The notes: generated from the sequence alone by a model not told the origin. A DNA stretch of 64,000 bases from Budorcas taxicolor (GCF_023091745.1 NC_068910.1:132635170-132699169), one strand, 5' to 3'. Shown: positions 10,282-21,933, counted from the first letter of the stretch. Made by a program: numbers and translations.

Positions 10282-12089
10282 TTTCACCTGGAGAGCGACA
10301 TGAAGTATGAAAATAGAAAAGCAATGATGAAGGGCAGAACTGTCCACTCATACTCTGGGATGGATATGACTCTACAAACCACCTGGTCTCATGCTCCAGA
10401 CCTGCCATGGTCTCCTCCCCATCTCTCCTTCAGTTTTCATTTCCCACTATCTCTGCTCCTGCCCAGCCCTCCACCCCAGGCCTTAATTCTCTCCACTGTT
10501 CTCCCATCCCTATCATCAGAATCAGACTCTGCCAACCAAATGGCATCCACCTGACCTGCTCCTCCAGGACGAACCAAGTCCTTCCTCCACCGAAAAGACA
10601 TCACCCGTTTCAGCCTCTAGAGATCTCATCCTCCTCTAAGCTTACAGAGCTGATGTGCCAATCATTTGCCAGATAAACCAATGCTATCTTAAGACTGGGG
10701 TTGTGTTTTGACTTAGCTTTCAACATGTCTGGGTCTTATCTGACCAACCAGGTTCTTGCAGAAAGGATCTGACAAAGTATGTTGTCTCCCACACGGCACC
10801 ACCCGAAGTCAGCACTTCCTAAATGCATCCTGATGTTGTTGCCTAATCATCACATAACTATGAAATATGAGGTCAAGAAAGTCAGCCTCTTGAGAGCAAT
10901 TACCAAGTCTTGTTGCTCTTAGACAACAGCACAAAGTTTGCACGTGCAATAAAGCTTGAGGAATGCAGAAGTGGCCAGGACTACAAGCGACAGGAAAGTA
11001 CGGGGGGTCGGGGTTGGGGTGGAGATGGGAGAACCGGAGGGAGGAGTAAGAGATGAGGAGAAAAGACGGCACCATCAGGAGTGAAAACTGGGCCAGTCAG
11101 CAGTGCTGGCATATAGTTTGGAGGCAAACTGTAAGGTGGAAACAGCTGAGGGAAGGGAGACAAGGATTTGGAAGTCATCCTTCAACAGAATGAGACCAAG
11201 TCATTTGTCATCTAACTTTTCCATGTAGCAAATACGTGAGCCCTCTGCCAAGGCACTCTTGACACACAACTGTTTAACAGCGAGACTGCAGGGGCAAAAA
11301 GAATAATTTTATCTCTACCACATTTATATATTTAACTTTAATGAGATAGAAAAGGACAAAAATTCAGAGCATTTTAATTTTCTGACTGGGTAAGAAAAAA
11401 AATAGGGTGTATACACCTACAAATAGGAGAGTGATTGGGGGTGTTATGGACTGAAAAGAGTTTATAAAGAGTACAAATGAGAAATATAACTACAGGTCTT
11501 TAAAGAAGGTAGAAGATTTTAGGTAAAAGAAGATGGTATGAAAGAAGAGAACAACACAACAAAAGGAGAATCATAACAGATGTTCTTGAGGAATAGAGTG
11601 ATTTAAAACTGCAAATAGACACAGTCTCAAAATATATATTGTCATCAATCTAATTCAATGTGAAAATGAAAGGGATCTGAGAAATCTGCTCCCAAAAAGG
11701 GCAGTAGCAAAACATAGTGTAAAAGCATTTCCTACAAACCGAAATATCACCAGATAACCCTGGTGTCAGCGACACCAGCGTAGCTAGGCCCGCGGTCACT
11801 AAGGCCACTCTTGCCCCTTAAACACCGTGACGTGGGGTCACTCTCCCTTCTGCTGCCACATTCTGGGTGGCCTGCCACCTGGCTCTGTTTCTCACAAATG
11901 GTCTGGGAGCACTTAATTCTACTAAGTCATATTGGTTATCTATCTGCAGTCTCTTTCCAGTAGGAGGTAACCTCCGAGAGGGCAGGAAGCCTGTCTGAAA
12001 TGGGCCTGGCCCAGAGAGGGACCGAGTGGAGCACAAGGCTGTGGATAGAGGGACACACTCTCAGCTCTGGGAGACATGCCAGCATGAGG
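10282..12089. other. Intronic sequence with pyrimidine-rich and purine-rich tracts
   Basis: There are pyrimidine-rich patches (about 10400-10510) and purine-rich patches (about 11010-11060). Open frames at 10300-10676 and 10809-11178 have low-complexity S/P/L composition and no domain. A short stretch near 11960-12030 ('ccgagagggcaggaagcctgtctg') resembles an L2 3' region. Confidence 0.35.
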
Positions 12090-12375
12090 CATGTGTCTTT
12101 GCTTTTCAACAGAGACAAGTGGAGCAGCCTCAGAAACCATCACCTACAGGGCCTTCCCGCTTAGGACTGGAACCGCATCATCCGCTGTCCTGATTCTCAG
12201 GCGTTAGAATTTGGGCAGGAATGACACCATCAGGTCTCCTGGTTCTCCAGCTTGCTGGCTGAAGATCTTGGGACTTGTCAGCCCCCATAATCGTGACAGT
12301 CAATTCCTTGTCATGAATCTTTTTATACAACATATACATATGATCTATTTTGTTTATCTGGAGAACTCTAACATA
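12090..12375 (+). repeat. Possible MaLR-like LTR remnant
   Basis: 'gaagatcttgggacttgtcagcccccataatcgtgacagtcaattcctt' followed by 'gtttatctggagaactctaacat' resembles the 3' part of an old mammalian LTR-type repeat. The family is uncertain and no ends were identified. Confidence 0.35.
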
Positions 12376-12384
12376 GTGGGTAGA

Positions 12385-12592
12385 GGCACTAGACTGCTGG
12401 TTCTCAAAGGGTTGGACCCAGTGTGCATCAACCTAGTATCAACACCACGAGGAAACTTTTAGAAATGAAAACTCTTCAGCTCATCCTACAGCTACTAACC
12501 CAGAAACTCTGGGGCAGCGCCCAACAGTTTGTGGTTTCAGAAGCCCTCCAGGTGATTCTGATGCACGCTCACCCTTGAGAATCACTCATACT
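12385..12592 (+). repeat. hAT-Charlie MER5A-type element
   Basis: It starts 'tgctggttctcaaag' and ends 'cttgagaatcactcata', with 'cagaaactctggggcagcgcccaacagtttgtg' and 'aagccctccaggtgattctgatgcac' between. This is the layout of MER5A. Non-coding. Confidence 0.7.
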
Positions 12593-12634
12593 AGGATAAA
12601 TACACCACATCTGTAATGGAATTCTTCCTTACTA

Positions 12635-14095
12635 CTCAAAGTGTGATATGTGGACCAGCCACACGGGCATCACCAGCGACTGGTTAGAACTACAATGCCA
12701 AAGAATGCTCAAACTGCCGCACAATTGCACTCATCTCACACGCTAGCAAAGTAATGCTCAAAATTCTCCAAGCCAGGCTTCAGCAATATGTGAAACATGA
12801 ACTTCCAGATGTTCAAGCTGGATTTAGAAAAGACAGAGGAACCAGAGATCAAATTGCCAACATCTGTTGGATCATCGAAAAAGCAAGCGAGTTCCAGAAA
12901 AACATCTACTTCTGCTTTATTGACTATGCCAAAGCCTTCGAGTGTGTGGATCACAACAAACTGTGGAAAATTCTGAAAGAGATGGGAATACCAGACCACC
13001 TGACCTGCCTCTTGAGAAATCTGTATGCAGGTCAGGAAGCAACAGTTAGAACCGGACATGGAACAACAGACTGGTTCCAAATCGGGAAAGGAGTACGTCA
13101 AGGCTGTATATTGTCACCCTGCTTATTTAACTTATAAGCAGAGTACATCATGAGAAATGCTGGGCTGGAGGAAGCACAAGCTGGGATTAAGATTGCCAGG
13201 AGAAATATTAATAACCTCAGATATGCAGATGACACCACCCTTATGGCAGAAAGTGAAGAAGAACTAAAAAGCCTCTTGATGAAAGTGAAAGAGGAGAGTA
13301 AAAATGTTGACTTAAATAAAGCTCAACATTCAGAAAACTAAGATCATGGCATTTGGTCCCATCACTTCATGGGAAATAGATGGGGAAACAGTGGAAACAG
13401 TGAGAGACTTTATTTTCCAAAATCACTGCAGATGGTGACTGCAGCCATGAAATTAAAAGACACTTGCTCCTTGGAAGAAAAGTTATGACCAACCTAGATA
13501 GCATATTAAAAAGCAGAGCCATTACTTTGCCAACAAAGATCCGTCTAGTCAAAGCTATGGTTCTTCCAGTTGTCATGTATGGATGTGAGAGTTGGATTCT
13601 AAAAAAAGCTGAGGGCCAAAGAATTGATGCTTTTGAACTGTGGTGTTGGAGAAGATTCTTGAGAGTCCCTTGGACTGCAAGGAGAGCTAACCAGTCCATC
13701 CTAAAGTAAATCAGTCCTGTATATTCATTGGAAGGACTGATAATGAAGCTGAAACTCCAATACTTTGGCCACTTCATGCAAAGAACTGACTCATTTGAAA
13801 AGACACTGATGCTGGGGAAAATTGAAGGCAGGAGGAGAAGGGGACACAGGATGAGATAGTATCACTGACTCAATGGACATGAGTTTGAGTAGACTCTGAG
13901 AGTTGGTGATGGACAGGGAGGCCTGGTGTGCTGCAGTCCATGGGGTCGCAGAGTTGGACGTGACTGAGCGACTGAACTGAACTGAATTGGTTAGAACTGT
14001 AGGCATGTGCACAGCACTCCAGAGCTACAGAACAAGAATCTGCGTTTTCGCAAGATTCCCCAGGTGATCTGGGTGCCCTTGCATTCACATTAAAC
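12635..14095 (+). repeat. Second hAT/MER5-type element, interrupted by BovB
   Basis: 'tgatatgtggaccagccacacgggcatcacc' before the BovB and 'ttctgcgttttcgcaagattccccaggtgatc' after it belong to one MER5-like repeat. The BovB with its target-site duplication sits inside. Confidence 0.6.
12681..13998 (+). mobile_element. BovB LINE, 5'-truncated, with 11-bp target-site duplication
   Basis: The body is 12692-13987, from the NAKECSN part of RT to the 3' tail 'ctgaactgaactgaa'. It is flanked by perfect 'tggttagaact' at 12681-12691 and 13988-13998. The RT frame 12754-13137 keeps FIDYAKAFECVDH and VRQGCILSPCLFNL, then stops (TAA in place of a Tyr codon). LRYADDT is in 13150-13341. A small insertion near 13314 and a deletion near 13415 break the rest. 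Decayed and non-functional. Confidence 0.95.
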
Positions 14096-14444
14096 ATGCC
14101 TAATGGTGGGTCTGAGCTGTTCTGAGGTCGGATCACCTCTGGGCTGACCAATCTGTCTTTCCCTGGGTTCCTGAGCTCAAGTCCTTAAAATTAACCATCT
14201 ATTGCTTGAAATGATTTAAGTGACTGTCTGGTCCCTGAGACACAAAGGGTCTTCTCAGAGTCACAGCATGGGGTGAGGGGCATATCTCCTCATGTCAGCC
14301 CCACCCCTCACTCTACCCCATGCCCGAGGTTCACACTGTGGAGTGACTGCCCTGGACAAGCCACCACCTTGTTTATACCTGTGGGCTTCTTTTCTCTTTT
14401 CTCTATGTAAACCTTGTTTATCCCTATTCACATGGGAGTTTCTA
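14096..14444. other. Intronic sequence, nothing recognised
   Basis: No clear repeat or gene signature between the hAT-type elements. Confidence 0.35.
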
Positions 14445-14718
14445 GAGCTCTGCTGTCTGGTATGGTAGCCATTAGCCACCAGTTGTTACTGAGCTCTTGA
14501 AATACAGCTGGTTTGAATTAAGATGCGCTACTATGTAAAATATGCTGCAAATGTTAAAGAACATAAAATATCTTAGGAATAATTTTCATATTGATTACAT
14601 TTTGAAATGATAAATTTTAAATATATTGTATTAAGTAAAATATGTTATCAAAATTGATTTCAACTTAAAAAATGTGACTACTAGAAAACATAAGATTACA
14701 CATGTGGCTCACATTATA
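14445..14718 (+). repeat. hAT-type non-autonomous DNA transposon
   Basis: 'tgctgtctggtatggtagccattagccacc...gagctcttgaaatacagctgg' and, near the right end, 'tgtgactactagaaaacataagattacacatgtggctcacattatat' match the common mammalian element with 'cagtgctgtccaata' termini. The right end is disturbed by a SINE fragment. The exact family name is not asserted. Confidence 0.6.
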
Positions 14719-14806
14719 TGTGTGCTAAGCCACTTCAGTCTTGTCCAGTTCTTTGCAACCCGATGAACTGTAGCCCACCAGGCTCCTCTGTCCATGGGAT
14801 TTCCCA
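14719..14806 (-). mobile_element. Bov-A/Bov-tA SINE fragment
   Basis: 'gctaagccacttcagtcttgtccagttctttgcaacc' to 'ctcctctgtccatgggatttccca' is the reverse complement of a BovB-derived SINE 3' part. Severely truncated. Confidence 0.8.
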
Positions 14807-14814
14807 GTATTATA

Positions 14815-15050
14815 TAGTTGACCTTTTAACAACTTGGAGAGTAGGGGTGCCCATCCTCCCCACAGTGGAAAATCCATGTATAACTTATAGTCAGCCCTCC
14901 ATACACATGTGGTTTCTATGTATCTGCAGTTCTACATCGCAGATTTAACCAATCTCAGATCATGTAGTACTGTAGTATTTACTACTGAAAAAAAATCCCT
15001 GTGTAAGTGGACCTGCAAGGTTCAAACCTGTACTGTTCAAGGATCAACTG
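14815..15050. mobile_element. Tigger-type (MER8/Tigger2-like) DNA transposon
   Basis: The termini are the imperfect inverted repeat 'agttgaccttttaacaac' and 'ctgttcaaggatcaactgta'. The interior has 'tcagccctccatacacatgtggtt' and 'gtgtaagtggacctgcaaggttcaaacc', as in this family. Flanking TA is consistent with mariner-type integration. Confidence 0.8.
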
Positions 15051-15553
15051 TATTTTTCTGGACAGTGTGGGGCTAGAGAACAGGCCATGGCCCCTCCATT
15101 ACAGAGCAGCTCCCAAGGGGGCAGGCATCGCATCTCTCCCTTGCTCTACACCAAGCTCTGTGACAAGCTGTCTGGAGGTGGATGAGCGTCAGGGCTAGCT
15201 ACACAGACCCTTTCCAGGGTTCAGCCTAGGGTTTAATTCCACTGCACAAGGTCATGAATGGTCCTGTCATTAAGATGCTTGCCCTCATGGGAGATACTGC
15301 ATGTTTCTTGGCCCTGGTTACTGAAGGAAATCAGAGGAGAAAGCTTCCTCTTCCACTCTTCCTGCAAGGATTTCCCTCTGTGAGTAGTTCTTAGGATGTT
15401 AATGCTAGGTTTGAATCACAAAGCTCCCATTTACTGAGAGCCTGCTATTTGACAGTGCTGTGCTGATCCTTACACAGTCCATGGGGCAGCCATTAGCATC
15501 TGTTTCTGGGAAAGAAAACGAGGTTTGAAAGGTTAATTTCTACATAGTTAGAA
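15051..15553. other. Intronic sequence, nothing definite
   Basis: Contains a MIR-like scrap near 15430-15530 ('gagagcctgctatttgacagtgctgtgctgatcc'). No gene was seen. Confidence 0.35.
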
Positions 15554-18500
15554 GTTCAGTTCAGTTCAGTCACTCAGTCGTGTCCAGCTCTCTGCGACCT
15601 CATAAACCGCAGCACGCCAGGCCTCCCTGTCCATCACCAACTCCTGGAGTTCACTCAGATTCACATCCATCGAATCAGTGATGCCATCCAGCCATCTCAT
15701 CCTCTGTCGTCCCCTTCTCCTCCTGCCCCCAATCCCTCCCAGCATCAGAGTCTTTTCTAATAAGTCAACTCTTTGCATGAGGTGGCCAAATAACTGGAGT
15801 TTCAGCTTTAGCAGCATTCCTTCCAAAGAAATCCCAGGGCTGATCTCCTTCAGAATGGACTGGTTGGATCTCCTTGCAGTCCAAGGGACTCTCAAGAGTC
15901 TTCTCCAACACCACAGTCCAAAAGCATCAATTCTTCAGCGCTCAGCCTTCTTTACAGTCCAACACTCACATCCATACATGACCACTGGAAAAACCATAGC
16001 CTTGACTAGACGGACCTTAGTCGGCAAAGTAATGTCTCTGCTTTTGAATATGCTGTCTATGTTGGTCATAACTTTTCTTCCAAGGAGTAAGCGTCTTTTA
16101 ATTTCATGGCTGCAATCACCATCTGCAGTGATTTTGGAGCCCCCCAAAATTAAGTCTGACACTGTTTCTATTGTTTCCCCATCTATTTCCCATGAAGTGA
16201 TGGGACCGGATGCCATGATCTTCATTCTGAATGTTGAGCTTTAAGCCAACTTTTTCACTGTCCTCTTTCACTTTCATCAAGAGGCTTTTTAGTTCCTCTT
16301 CACTTTCTGCCATAAGGGTGGTGTCATCTGCATATCTGAGGTTATTGATATTTCTCCCGGCAATCTTGATTCAAGCTTGTGTTTCTTCCAGTCCAGCGTT
16401 TCTCATGATATGCTCTGCATATAAGTTAAATAAGCAGGGTGACAATATACAGCCTTGACGTATTCCTTTCCCGATTTGGAACCAGTCTGTTGTTCCATGT
16501 CTGGTTCTAACTGTTGCCTCCTGACCTGCATACAGATTTCTCAAGAGGCCGGTCAGGTGGTCTGGTATTCCCATCTCTTTCAGGACTTTCCACAGTTTAT
16601 TGTGATCCACAAGGCATAGTCAATAAAGCAGAAATAGATGTTTTTCTGGAACTCTCTTGCTTTTTCCATGATCCAGCAGATGTTGGCAATTTGATCTCTG
16701 GTTCCTCTGCCTTTTCTAAAACCAGCTTGAACATCAGGAAGTTCACAGTTCACGTATTGCTGAAGCCTGGCTTGGAGAATTTTGAGCATTACTTTACTAG
16801 TGTGTGAGATGAGTGCAATTGTGCAGTAGTTTGAGCATTCTTTGGCATTGCCTTTCTTTGGAATTGGAATGAAAACTGACCTTTTCCAGTCCTGTGGCCA
16901 CTGCTGAGTTTTCCAAATTTGCTGGCATATTGAGTGCAGCACTTTATCAGCATCATCTTTCAGGATTTGAAACAGCTCAACTGGAATTCCATCACCTCCA
17001 CTAGCTTTGTTCGTAGTGATCATTTCTAAGGCTGACTTGACTTCACATTCCAGGATGTCTGGCTCTAGATTAGTGATCACACCATCATGATTATCCGGGT
17101 CGTGAAGATCTTTTTTGTACAGTTCTTCTGTGTATTCTTGCCACCTCTTCTTAATATCTTCTGCTTCTGTTAGGTCCATACCATTTCTGTCCTTTATCGA
17201 GCCCATCTTGCATGAAATGTTCCCTTGGTATCTCTAATTTTCTTGAGGAGATGTCTAGTCTTTCCCATTCTGTTGTTTTCCTCTGTTTCTTTGTATTGAT
17301 CGCTGAAGAAGACTTTCTTGTCTCTTCTTGCTATTCTTTGGAACTCTGCATTCAGATTCTTATATCTTTCCTTTTCTCCTTTGCTTTTTGCTTCTCTTCT
17401 TTTCACAGCTATTTGTAAGGCCTCCCCAGACAGCCATTCTGCTTTTTAGCATTTCTTTTCCATGGGGATGGTCTTGATCCCTGTCTCCTGTACAATGTCA
17501 CAAACCTCTGTCCATAGTTCATCAGGCACTCTATCTATCAGATCTAGGCCCTTAAATCTATTTCTCACTTCCACTGTATAATCATAAGGGATTTGATTTA
17601 GGTCATACCTCAATGGTCTAACGGTTTTCCCTACTTTCTTCAATTTAAGTCTGAATTTGGTAATAAGGAGTTCATGATCTGAGCCACAGTCAGCTCCTGG
17701 TCTTGTTTTTGTTAACTGTATAGAGCTTCTCCATCTTTGGCTGCAAAGAATATAATCAATCTGATTTCGGTGTTGACCATCTGGTGATGTCCATGTGTAG
17801 AGTCTTCTCTTGTGTTGTTGGAAGAGGGTGTTTGCTATGACAAGTGCATTTTCTTGGCAAAACTCTATTAGTCTTTGCCCTGCTTCATTCTGCATTCCAA
17901 GGCCAAATTTGCCTGTTACTCCAGGTGTTCCTTGACTTCCTACTTTTGCATTCCAGTCCCCTATAATGAAAAGAATATCTTTTTTGGGTGTTAGTTCTAA
18001 AAGGTCTTGTAGGTCTTCATAGAATCGTTCAACTTGAGCTTCTTCAGCATTACTGGTTGGGGCATAGACTTGGATTACTGTGATATTGAATGGTTTGCCT
18101 TGGAAATGAACAGAGATCATTCTGTCGTTTTTGAGATTGCATCCAAGAACTGCATTTTGGACTCTTTTGTTGACCATGATGGGTACTCCATTTCTTCTAA
18201 GGGATTCCTGCCCACAGTAGTAGATATAATGGTCATCTGAGTTAAATTCACCCATTCCAGTCCATTTTAGTTCACTGATTCCTAGAATGTTGACGTTCAC
18301 TCTTGCCATCTCTTGTTTGACCACTTCCAATTTGCCTTGATTCATGGACCTGACATTCCAGGTTCCTATGCAATATTGCTCTTTACAGCATCGGACCTTG
18401 CTTCTACCACCAGTCACATCCACAGCTGGGTATTGTTTTTGCTTTGGCTCCATCCCTTCATTCTTTCTGGAGTTATTTCTCCACTGATCTTCAGTAGCAT

Positions 18501-18774
18501 ATTGGGCACCCACTGACCTGGGGAGTTCCTCTTTCAGTATCCTATCATTTTGCCTTTTCATGTTGTTCATGGGGTTCTCAAGGCAAGAATACTGAAGCGG
18601 TTTGCCATTCCCTTCTCCAGTGGACCACATTCTGTCAGACCTCTCCACCATGACCCGCCCGTCTTGGGTTACCCCGTGGGCATGGCTTAGTTTCATGAGT
18701 TAGACAAGGCTGTGGTCCTAGTGTGATTAGATTGACTAGTTTTCTGTGAGTATGGTTTCAGTGTGTCTGCCCTC
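15554..18774 (-). mobile_element. BovB LINE, nearly full length (3.2 kb), inactive
   Basis: Read on the minus strand, it runs from 'gcagacacactgaaacc' near 18774 to the '(ctgaa)n' tail at 15554. An AP-type endonuclease frame of 416 codons (18696-17446) keeps TWNV (about residue 112), SELKW (141), YAPTS (211), GDWNAK (246) and SDHE (339), all typical catalytic motifs. It ends at a TAA created from a Lys codon in the K-K-C-K linker. RT follows in broken frames: 17206-16580 (FIPIPKKG, AGFRKGRGT), 16610-16371 (IRQGCILSPCLFNLY), 16313-16116, 16225-15935 and 15895-15566. It is the most complete BovB copy in the window. Confidence 0.95.
17446..18696 (-). pseudogene. BovB endonuclease-domain open frame (decayed ORF)
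   Basis: A 416-codon frame coding for the apurinic-like endonuclease of BovB. The catalytic-type motifs TWNV, SELKW, GDWNAK and SDHE are all present, so this domain reads as intact. The reverse transcriptase that should follow in the same frame is cut off by the stop near 17446. In RTE elements the endonuclease nicks target DNA to prime reverse transcription. As a lone domain it is a retrotransposon relic, not a host gene. Confidence 0.85.
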
Positions 18775-19405
18775 TAGTGGAGCTAAAATCCAAGACCATT
18801 GGATAACACTGCCAACTAAACTTCACCATTAGGAGGTTTAAAAAGCTCCACATATGAATCATACTCTTAATTCCAGAAGCTCTGCTCTTTCTAAATATGA
18901 AGCATAAGTAAAAAGCATAGTACATAAAGCTGGTGAGAAGCAGGGGGCGCTGCTGGATTCCCTTTGGGCTAGCATAGCACCATTGACAATTTATCCATGG
19001 CATAAGGGAGCAGAGTGGATTCTTTCAGGCCTGTGGTCAATGGGGTGGTCCCAAACCACACATGGGCCGAAACTGGCCTTTGACGTAGAAGCAAAAAAGA
19101 ATACAGGGCCATTCACATTTACAGGGGCTGTGGCCTTTAGGTTTTTCTCTATCTCCTAGTGTGAGGAAGAATAAAACATCTTCAGTGGTCTCCCCAAATT
19201 AAAGCCAAAAGGGAGGGGACAGGGTTGAGAGCTTTAGCGGTTTCCCATTCTGTTAACAGCTCTCCTGCTTTCCTTTCCCCTCCCCAAGTACCATAACCTA
19301 ATAAAACTTTTCCTGCTTAGTTGAGACATCAGGTCTAATGTTCTCACTGATGGGAATCAAAAAAAAAAAAAAAAAAAAAAAATTTCATGTGACCTGGGTT
19401 GTATA
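18775..19405. other. Unassigned stretch with AATAAA and an A24 tract
   Basis: 18775-19358 has no recognised family. An AATAAA at 19300-19305 is followed by a 24-A run at 19359-19382. This could be the 3' end of a retroposed transcript or of an LTR, but the 53-bp spacing is longer than usual and no target-site duplication was found. Confidence 0.4.
19359..19382. repeat. Poly(A) tract, 24 bases
   Basis: Uninterrupted A run. Probably the tail of a retroposed sequence read on the plus strand. Confidence 0.95.
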
Positions 19406-19618
19406 TAGCTCCCCAGGTGGCGTTAGTGGTAAAGAATCCACCTGCCAGTGCAGGAGACTCAAGAGACATGGGTTTGATCCCTGAGTCAGGAAGATTCCCC
19501 TGGAGAAGGAAATGGCAACACACTCCAGTTTTCTTGCCTGTAAAATCCCATGGACAGGGGAGCCTGGTGGTCTACAGTCCATGGGGTTGCAAAAGAGTCA
19601 GATATGACTGAGCACAGA
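19406..19618 (+). mobile_element. Bov-tA SINE
   Basis: The tRNA-Glu-derived head 'gctccccaggtggcgttagtggtaaagaatccacctgcc' is joined to the BovB-derived tail 'catggggttgcaaaagagtcagatatgactgagca'. Full-length layout. Confidence 0.93.
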
Positions 19619-19841
19619 TTACACTCCTACCAACTCCATTCCTTTAAAATGGATCATAGAAAACAAGGACTAGTCCAGGCTGCAGAGACCAGAGAATTCA
19701 AACCCTTTATTCTGCAGAAACAGAGATAACGGGATTTAAAGTCACATGTTTATTGGCAAAGGTTGGGACCAGAACCTCAGACCTCTGATTTCTCATTTCC
19801 CCAGTTCCAAATAGAAAATGAGAAAAGGGATGTTTTAAACA

Positions 19842-20436
19842 TTGCTGTGTCCCCAACCAAATTCCTATATTGAAACCCTAATCACCCCCACTCTCACCCC
19901 CATGTGGCTGTATTGGGAGTCAGGGCCTTTGAAGACGTGACAAAGTTCAATGAGGTCATAAGGGAGAAGCCCTAATCCAAGAGGGCTTCCCAGGCGGCGC
20001 GGTGGTGAGGAACCCACCTGCCAGTGCAGGAGACACAAGAGCTGAGGGTTCCATCCCTGGGTCAGGAAGATCCCCTGGAGTAGGAAGTGGCAACCCACTC
20101 CAGCAAATTCCATGGGCAGAGGAGCCTGGAGGGCTGCAGTCCGTGGGGCTGCCAACAATTGGACAGGACTGAGTGACTAACACATACACACACCTAATCC
20201 AATAAGGCTGGTGCCCTTGAAGGAAGATCAAGAGACACCAGAGTTATCTCCACCATGAGAGGACACAGCAGAAAGGTGGCTAGTCAGAAACAGAGCCTTC
20301 ACCAGAAACCAAATCCTGCTGGACCCTGAGCTTGAACTTCCAGCTGCCAAAACTGTGAGAAAATTAATTTCTGTTATTTAAGGCATGCAGTCTGTGGTAT
20401 TCTGTTATGGCAGCCTGGGGTGAGTAACACAAGAGG
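19842..20436 (+). repeat. MaLR-type (MLT1/MST-like) solo LTR, split by a Bov-tA
   Basis: Left part 'ttgctgtgtccccaaccaaattcctatattgaaaccctaatc' and right part 'ggtgcccttgaaggaagatcaagagacacc', 'ccatgagaggacacagcagaaaggtgg', 'actgtgagaaaattaatttctgttatttaaggcatgcagtctgtgg' follow the MaLR LTR plan, including a degenerate polyadenylation region. It is an ancient LTR with no internal coding sequence. Confidence 0.7.
19971..20202 (+). mobile_element. Bov-tA SINE with 10-bp target-site duplication
   Basis: The body is 19981-20192, from 'gagggcttcccaggcggcgcggtggtg' to 'ggacaggactgagtgactaacacatacacaca'. It is flanked by 'cctaatccaa' at 19971-19980 and 20193-20202, so it landed inside the older LTR. 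Confidence 0.93.
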
Positions 20437-21933
20437 ATAAAGTAATTTTTATCTGTGGGCCTTAACTCAAGTTTGGGCATGAAAGGTGCGTAATGTAGGG
20501 GAAATCGCAGGACCAGAACTGGCCAAGATAGGGGCCATTCAGAGACTGACTAGGGACCACTTTCCACATGGAATACCCCAGCCCACAGGTACCGGAAGGC
20601 CATTAAAAAGAATGAGTCAATTAGTTGAAGAATTTGGGGAAAGCATCCAAACTATGCATATCCTGTTCTGTGAAACAGCCTGTCTGTCCTTTCATGATGC
20701 AAGCAAACAGGAAAAACATTGGCCTGGGTACACCTCACCCCCTTCTGAAACCTTCTCTGGCACATAGTGTCCCTTGAAATCAAGGTTGGGAGGGCTGTTT
20801 CCTGAGAGAGGAGAAAATGAGTCTGACCCTCTGGTTTATAACCCCTTAGGAAGGGTAGAGGGACTCTTGTTATACTTCTGAGGGTCTGATGAATGCCCAC
20901 ATCCTTTAAGATGTCAGGCCATTAAGTAGCAGCCCGTGGCCTGAACTGGAAATGTTCTCACTGGTGGAGTGTCTTTAGCATGTCGGAGATATACCAGCCA
21001 CAAAGGAATAGTTTTACTTACAGCCAAATGTTTTCCTAGAACTTTTGAAGTTAATAAAAAAATTTTTAAGTACAAAGGAAAAAGAACAACCACAAAATAA
21101 TCAGTGTTAACAAGCTGGTATGTTTACTTCTTATATATTTTTTTGAGTTTTACAAAGCTTTTTATGATGGGCCTGTATTACTTTATAATGATGATAATAA
21201 ACATTGTTCATTCTCTAAATAGTTCAGTATCACATGCCAGGAAGTTTTCTAGATGCTGGAGATACAGCAGTAAACAGATAAAAACCCCTCTTCCTCTAGA
21301 GCTTCCAGTCAGCGGGTATTTGGAGGAGGTAGTAAAATAGGAGACAGTGAGCCCTGGAAGGAAAAGTTGGGGTGGAGTGAGAGGACGGAGAGCCCTGGGG
21401 ATGAAACATCAGAGAGGGTTCTCCAAGGAGGGGATGTCTGAGCAGAGATCTGAGGTAAGTGAGGGGCCAAGTCAGGGGCAGGGCTGCGGAAAGAGCTCCT
21501 CTTTACACAGAGAACAGCAGGCGAAGGCCCTGAGGTTTTGCTCACGGAGAAGCAGAAGGCCAGTGAGACCACAGTGAAGCAAGCAGTGGCCACAGTGGAG
21601 GAGCGGAAGGAAAGGGGTCTGGAGAGCCAGGCAGGAGCACACTGGGCCTTGTGAGGCCATGATGAGGAGTCCACCCAGGCTCAGTCTCAGTGCGAGGGGA
21701 GCAAAGGGAAGGCTGAAGCCGGGGAGTGAGGTGACGTGCAGTCTGACATTGTCTCCTGGATGCCTCCCGTGTTCCGGGGACCACATCTCCCCCATCAGAC
21801 GACAAGGCCTTGAGTTCAGGGATATGGGGATGTTGTCTCTCGTGGGTTCCTCTCCCAAGAGAGGGCTGAAGCAGGAGCTGCGGGCCATAGGAAAGTGACG
21901 GCTCATCTCTCCCCAGGGTTTTGACCTCCTGGG
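20437..21933. other. Intron just 3' of the MYLK exon
   Basis: 20437-21084 is unassigned. 21085-21205 has an L1 3'-end flavour. 21205-21900 resembles an old mammalian interspersed repeat (wording such as 'ctagatgctggagatacagcagtaaacag' and 'gggccttgtgaggccatgatgagg'). No further exon was found. Confidence 0.35.

Larger units (their letters stand above)
1..21933 (-). other. MYLK: MYLK intron downstream of the Ig exon (partial, runs out of window)
   Basis: This is inferred from the exon orientation: sequence at lower coordinates is the intron that follows the exon. I looked for the next MYLK exons, which continue into the second Ig domain, and saw none. Everything recognisable here is repeat or retropseudogene. 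The region just 3' of the exon (about 21195-21900) resembles an old interspersed repeat with 'agatgctggagatacagcagtaaac'-like wording; I do not assign its family. Confidence 0.75.

Noticed and set aside
19406..19480. tRNA gene
   Set aside because: The A/B-box-like sequence is the tRNA-Glu-derived head of a Bov-tA SINE. The same applies to the CHR heads at 34.8, 39.9, 40.2, 42.4 and 61.5 kb.
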